Assembly (NCBI GenBank): GCA_005954745.1
Contig: CP040678.1
Location: 434,001-498,000 of the forward strand
Direction of reading: 5' to 3'
Length of the DNA stretch: 64,000 nucleotides
Source of the DNA: Halostella pelagica
Lineage (GTDB): Archaea; Halobacteriota; Halobacteria; Halobacteriales; Natronoarchaeaceae
Numbering within the stretch: the stretch's first letter is position 1; each line of letters opens with the position of its first letter. Positions 61,755 through 64,000 of the stretch are shown here, piece by piece. Under the pieces are notes generated by a model. The model saw nothing but the letters and a program-made list of their open reading frames with translations. It did not search any database and was not told the DNA's origin. Position numbers and translations under genes: made by a program.

Positions 61755-62879
61755 ATGACTGCGTTTCCCACGGACCCTGACGGGAAGCTTCGACGCCTGT
61801 TCCAGCGACACCTCGACGTGGGACTCCACCACGGCGCACAGCTCGCAGTGTACCGACAGGGGGAGCTCGTTCTCGACCTCGCGGGCGGGACGACCGGACC
61901 CGACGGGGACGAAACCGCGGCCGACCAGCAGCACCTCCTGTTTTCGTGTACGAAGCCGTTCGTCGCCGTCTGCGTCCACCAGTTAGCCGAGAGCGGCGAC
62001 CTCTCGTACGACGACCCGATCGTCGACCACTGGCCCGGGTTCGCCGACGACGGGACGGCGAAAGCCGCGGTCACCGTCCGGCAGGTGCTCAGCCACCACT
62101 CCGGGCTCACCGAGAGCGCGTTCGACGACCGCCCCGGCCTGTGGCACGACTGGGACGCCGCCGTCGCGGCGATGGAGGACGCCGAACTGACCCTCGAACC
62201 GGGGACGGCCGCCTACCAGACGCTCACGTACGGCTGGATCGTCGGCGAACTCGTCCGGCGCGTAACCGGGACGCCGGTCGAGGAGTACGTCCAGGCCAAC
62301 GTGTTCGACCCCCTCGGCATGGACGACACGACGCTCGGTGCCGACGACGCCGACGACGTCGCGACGCTCGTCGGGTTCGAGGAGTTCGACCGCTGTCGCG
62401 ACCCGGGGGAGGGGCTGGAGACGCTTGCGCCGCGGGAGGCCGCGGCCGCGTTCAACGACCCGTCGGTTCTCGAGTCCGTCGTTCCGGCGTCGACGGGCGT
62501 CGGAACGGCCCGCGACATGGCGCGGTTCTACGGCTGTCTGGCCGATGGCGGCGCGACAGACGGATGCCGGCTCCTCGACCGCGAGACGGTCGACGCGATG
62601 ACATCGCTCCACGGCGACACCCCCGACGACGGGACGCTCTCCCGACCGATGCGGTACGCGCTCGGCGTCTGGAACGGCGGCGCCGTCAACGACGGGTTCG
62701 GCACGCTGAGCGGTCCGGAGACGTTCGGCCATCTCGGCCTCGGGAGCGTCGCCGGATGGGGCGATAGCGCCGCCGACCTCGGGTTCGCCTACGTCACGAA
62801 CGGGATCCGCGAGGGGTCGTTCGAGCACTGGGCGCGGGCGAACACCGTCGCGGACGCGGTGCGACAGACGTACGGGTAG
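61755..62879 (+). CDS. Serine hydrolase, class C beta-lactamase-like (EstB/DAP-esterase group)
   Basis: 374 aa. The nucleophile motif S-x-x-K occurs in LLFSCTKPFVAVCVHQLAE, and the Tyr/Asn motif is YGW in YQTLTYGWIVGELVRRV, as in esterase members; the third motif is near GHLGLGSVAGWGD. RQVLSHHSGL is another family block. It is likely an esterase or peptidase, cytoplasmic as no signal peptide is seen, and is not evidence of drug resistance. Preceded by a 278-bp spacer without other features (61477-61754). Confidence 0.87.
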   Translation: MTAFPTDPDGKLRRLFQRHLDVGLHHGAQLAVYRQGELVLDLAGGTTGPDGDETAADQQHLLFSCTKPFVAVCVHQLAESGDLSYDDPIVDHWPGFADDGTAKAAVTVRQVLSHHSGLTESAFDDRPGLWHDWDAAVAAMEDAELTLEPGTAAYQTLTYGWIVGELVRRVTGTPVEEYVQANVFDPLGMDDTTLGADDADDVATLVGFEEFDRCRDPGEGLETLAPREAAAAFNDPSVLESVVPASTGVGTARDMARFYGCLADGGATDGCRLLDRETVDAMTSLHGDTPDDGTLSRPMRYALGVWNGGAVNDGFGTLSGPETFGHLGLGSVAGWGDSAADLGFAYVTNGIREGSFEHWARANTVADAVRQTYG

Positions 62880-62889
62880 GCGTCTCGCG

Positions 62890-64000
62890 CTACGGGCCAT
62901 CGCCGTCCGCCGCGCCGCCGTACGCCGTGACCACCGCGTCCTCGCGGTCCGCGAGATACGCCTCGATATCGCCCCGCCGCCACCCCAGCGGCGAGAGGAC
63001 GCTCTCGGCCGCCCGGAGCGCCCGGTCGCGGTAGTAGTCGGCGTCGTAGCCCTCCGGTTCCTCCGCCGCCAGCGCGACCCGTTCTCTGGTGTCTCTCTCG
63101 TTGTCCACTACGACGTAGTCGACGGACTGGCCGGGTTCGACGTCAAGTCCGGCGTCGTCCGCGCGCTCTACCGCCGCCGTCGAGTGCGTGTAATGAGCGT
63201 ACTCCCCCGATTCCTTCGAGACGCGGTTCGAGACGGCAAGGTCCGCGGGGTCGACCCGTTCCGCGTCGAGTCGCTGGAGGTACTGCGCGAGGACGCCACA
63301 AACCGGTTCCGGCTCGCGATACCGGTCCAGTGCCGCGATCAGGTCGCGCTGAACGTCGGCGACCCACTCCGGCGTCGACCGCTGGCGACACTCGACCCCG
63401 CGGTACTTGAACGCATCCTCGCCGCCGTTTCCCCCGTCATCCCTCGCCTCCGCACCGCCTTCCGTGCCGCCCTCGTTCGCCCGCTTCCCGAAGTACTTCG
63501 TGAGCGCTCCAGCGTTCGAGTCCCGCCGCGGGACGAACGCCACCCAGTCGTACGCCGACTCGTACTCCAGGCGGACGCCGACGTCGTCGGTTATCTCGGC
63601 GGCCAGCGCGTCCAGCGGCCGCCGCTTTGCGCCCTCGCGCGGCGTCACCCAGACGCTGTCGACGATACCGTGAACTACCTCCCAGCCGCCGGCTTCGAGC
63701 GCCGCCTTCGCGTCGAGCAGTATCTCCCGGGCGAACGCGTTGATCGCCTCGTGGCATTCGATCCGGCCGAACTTCGCGTTGCTGAAGCCCTGATAGCCGA
63801 AGCAGGCGACGAGGATCCACTTCAGTGCGGCCGACCGACCCGCTAACGTCTCCCGGCGCTCCGGGTCATCCGTCGACCGGCGCTCCCGCTTGATCCCGTC
63901 GCGGGCGTCGACAAGCGACGACAGCACCTCTGGCAGATACCCCTGCTCGTCGCAGACGGCGTAGCCGAGCCCCGGTACGTCCTCGCGGTCGGGGTGGCAG
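62890..64000 (-). CDS. Family B DNA polymerase, PolB2-like, C-terminal part (partial)
   Basis: About 370 codons at the C-terminus, open to the window edge (CHPDREDVPGLGYAVCDEQG before SSLVDARDGIKRERR). Polymerase palm/fingers features: ALKWILVACFGYQGFSNAKF, RIECHEAINAFAREILLDAK, and motif C reads VVHGIVDSVWV instead of the usual YGDTDS. An acidic insert lies near the middle. This matches the archaeal PolB2 lineage, in which catalytic Asp residues are altered. The N-terminal exonuclease portion is outside the window. Confidence 0.8.
   Translation of the reverse strand, partial: CHPDREDVPGLGYAVCDEQGYLPEVLSSLVDARDGIKRERRSTDDPERRETLAGRSAALKWILVACFGYQGFSNAKFGRIECHEAINAFAREILLDAKAALEAGGWEVVHGIVDSVWVTPREGAKRRPLDALAAEITDDVGVRLEYESAYDWVAFVPRRDSNAGALTKYFGKRANEGGTEGGAEARDDGGNGGEDAFKYRGVECRQRSTPEWVADVQRDLIAALDRYREPEPVCGVLAQYLQRLDAERVDPADLAVSNRVSKESGEYAHYTHSTAAVERADDAGLDVEPGQSVDYVVVDNERDTRERVALAAEEPEGYDADYYRDRALRAAESVLSPLGWRRGDIEAYLADREDAVVTAYGGAADGDGP

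Overview
This window is chromosomal or large-replicon DNA from an extremely halophilic archaeon (class Halobacteria). The basis is high GC, very acidic predicted proteins (many D/E-rich linkers), frequent GTG starts, archaeal TATA boxes about 25-30 bp upstream of start codons (leaderless layout), a PGF-CTERM surface glycoprotein, a ThiD-ThiN fusion, an archaeal-type GndA, and haloarchaeal cobalamin gene order. The genus cannot be fixed from the window.

Layout. 1-12.1 kb: mixed housekeeping and membrane genes (MATE exporter, membrane metallophosphoesterase, 2Fe-2S ferredoxin, 6-phosphogluconate dehydrogenase, PPOX-type oxidoreductase, glutaredoxin, Zn alcohol dehydrogenase, HhH-MutS ATPase). 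12.4-37.5 kb: a large cobalamin (B12) region. It holds cbiT-cbiL-cbiF-cbiG, then a membrane/DCC/HTTM block that splits the cluster, then cbiH1-cbiH2-[3Fe-4S] ferredoxin-LAGLIDADG-like protein-long cbiX. Further on come a DUF3209 gene, a beta-propeller gene, the cobalt transporter genes cbtB-cbtA with a 2Fe-2S protein, the divergent chelatase genes chlID/cobN, cbiC-cbiE, and a second CbiX-like gene. 37.6-40.2 kb: a flavoprotein disulfide reductase and KDG kinase. 40.3-57.7 kb: a DNA-repair-rich stretch with mutL, mutS (900-aa type), nucS/endoMS and mutS (927-aa type), interleaved with an S2P protease, a lipoprotein, thiDN, an AIR-synthase-like protein and a lipid kinase. 57.8-64 kb: DUF2267 protein, thioredoxin, an Asp/Gly-repeat surface glycoprotein, a serine hydrolase, and the C-terminal part of a family B DNA polymerase with an altered catalytic motif.

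How the genes work together. The B12 region encodes most corrin-ring steps of the cobalt-early route (CbiX, L, H, F, G, T, E, C), cobalt uptake (CbtAB), and a CobN/ChlID chelatase normally linked with late insertion. CbiD, CbiJ, CbiA, CbiP and the lower-ligand genes are not seen here. Five transcription units of this region share a promoter-proximal element with a CAA-N6-TTG core. In three of them the distance from the core to the first ATG is 29-30 bp, which points to a common cobalt or cobalamin regulon. A 19-codon leader ORF precedes cbiH1, overlaps it by ATGA and carries its Shine-Dalgarno sequence. A domesticated, probably inactive LAGLIDADG-type protein sits in the same operon. The mismatch-repair stretch places both the MutS/MutL and the NucS systems within about 17 kb. 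Short tandem repeats have formed across the stop codons of two genes (gnd and a lipoprotein gene).
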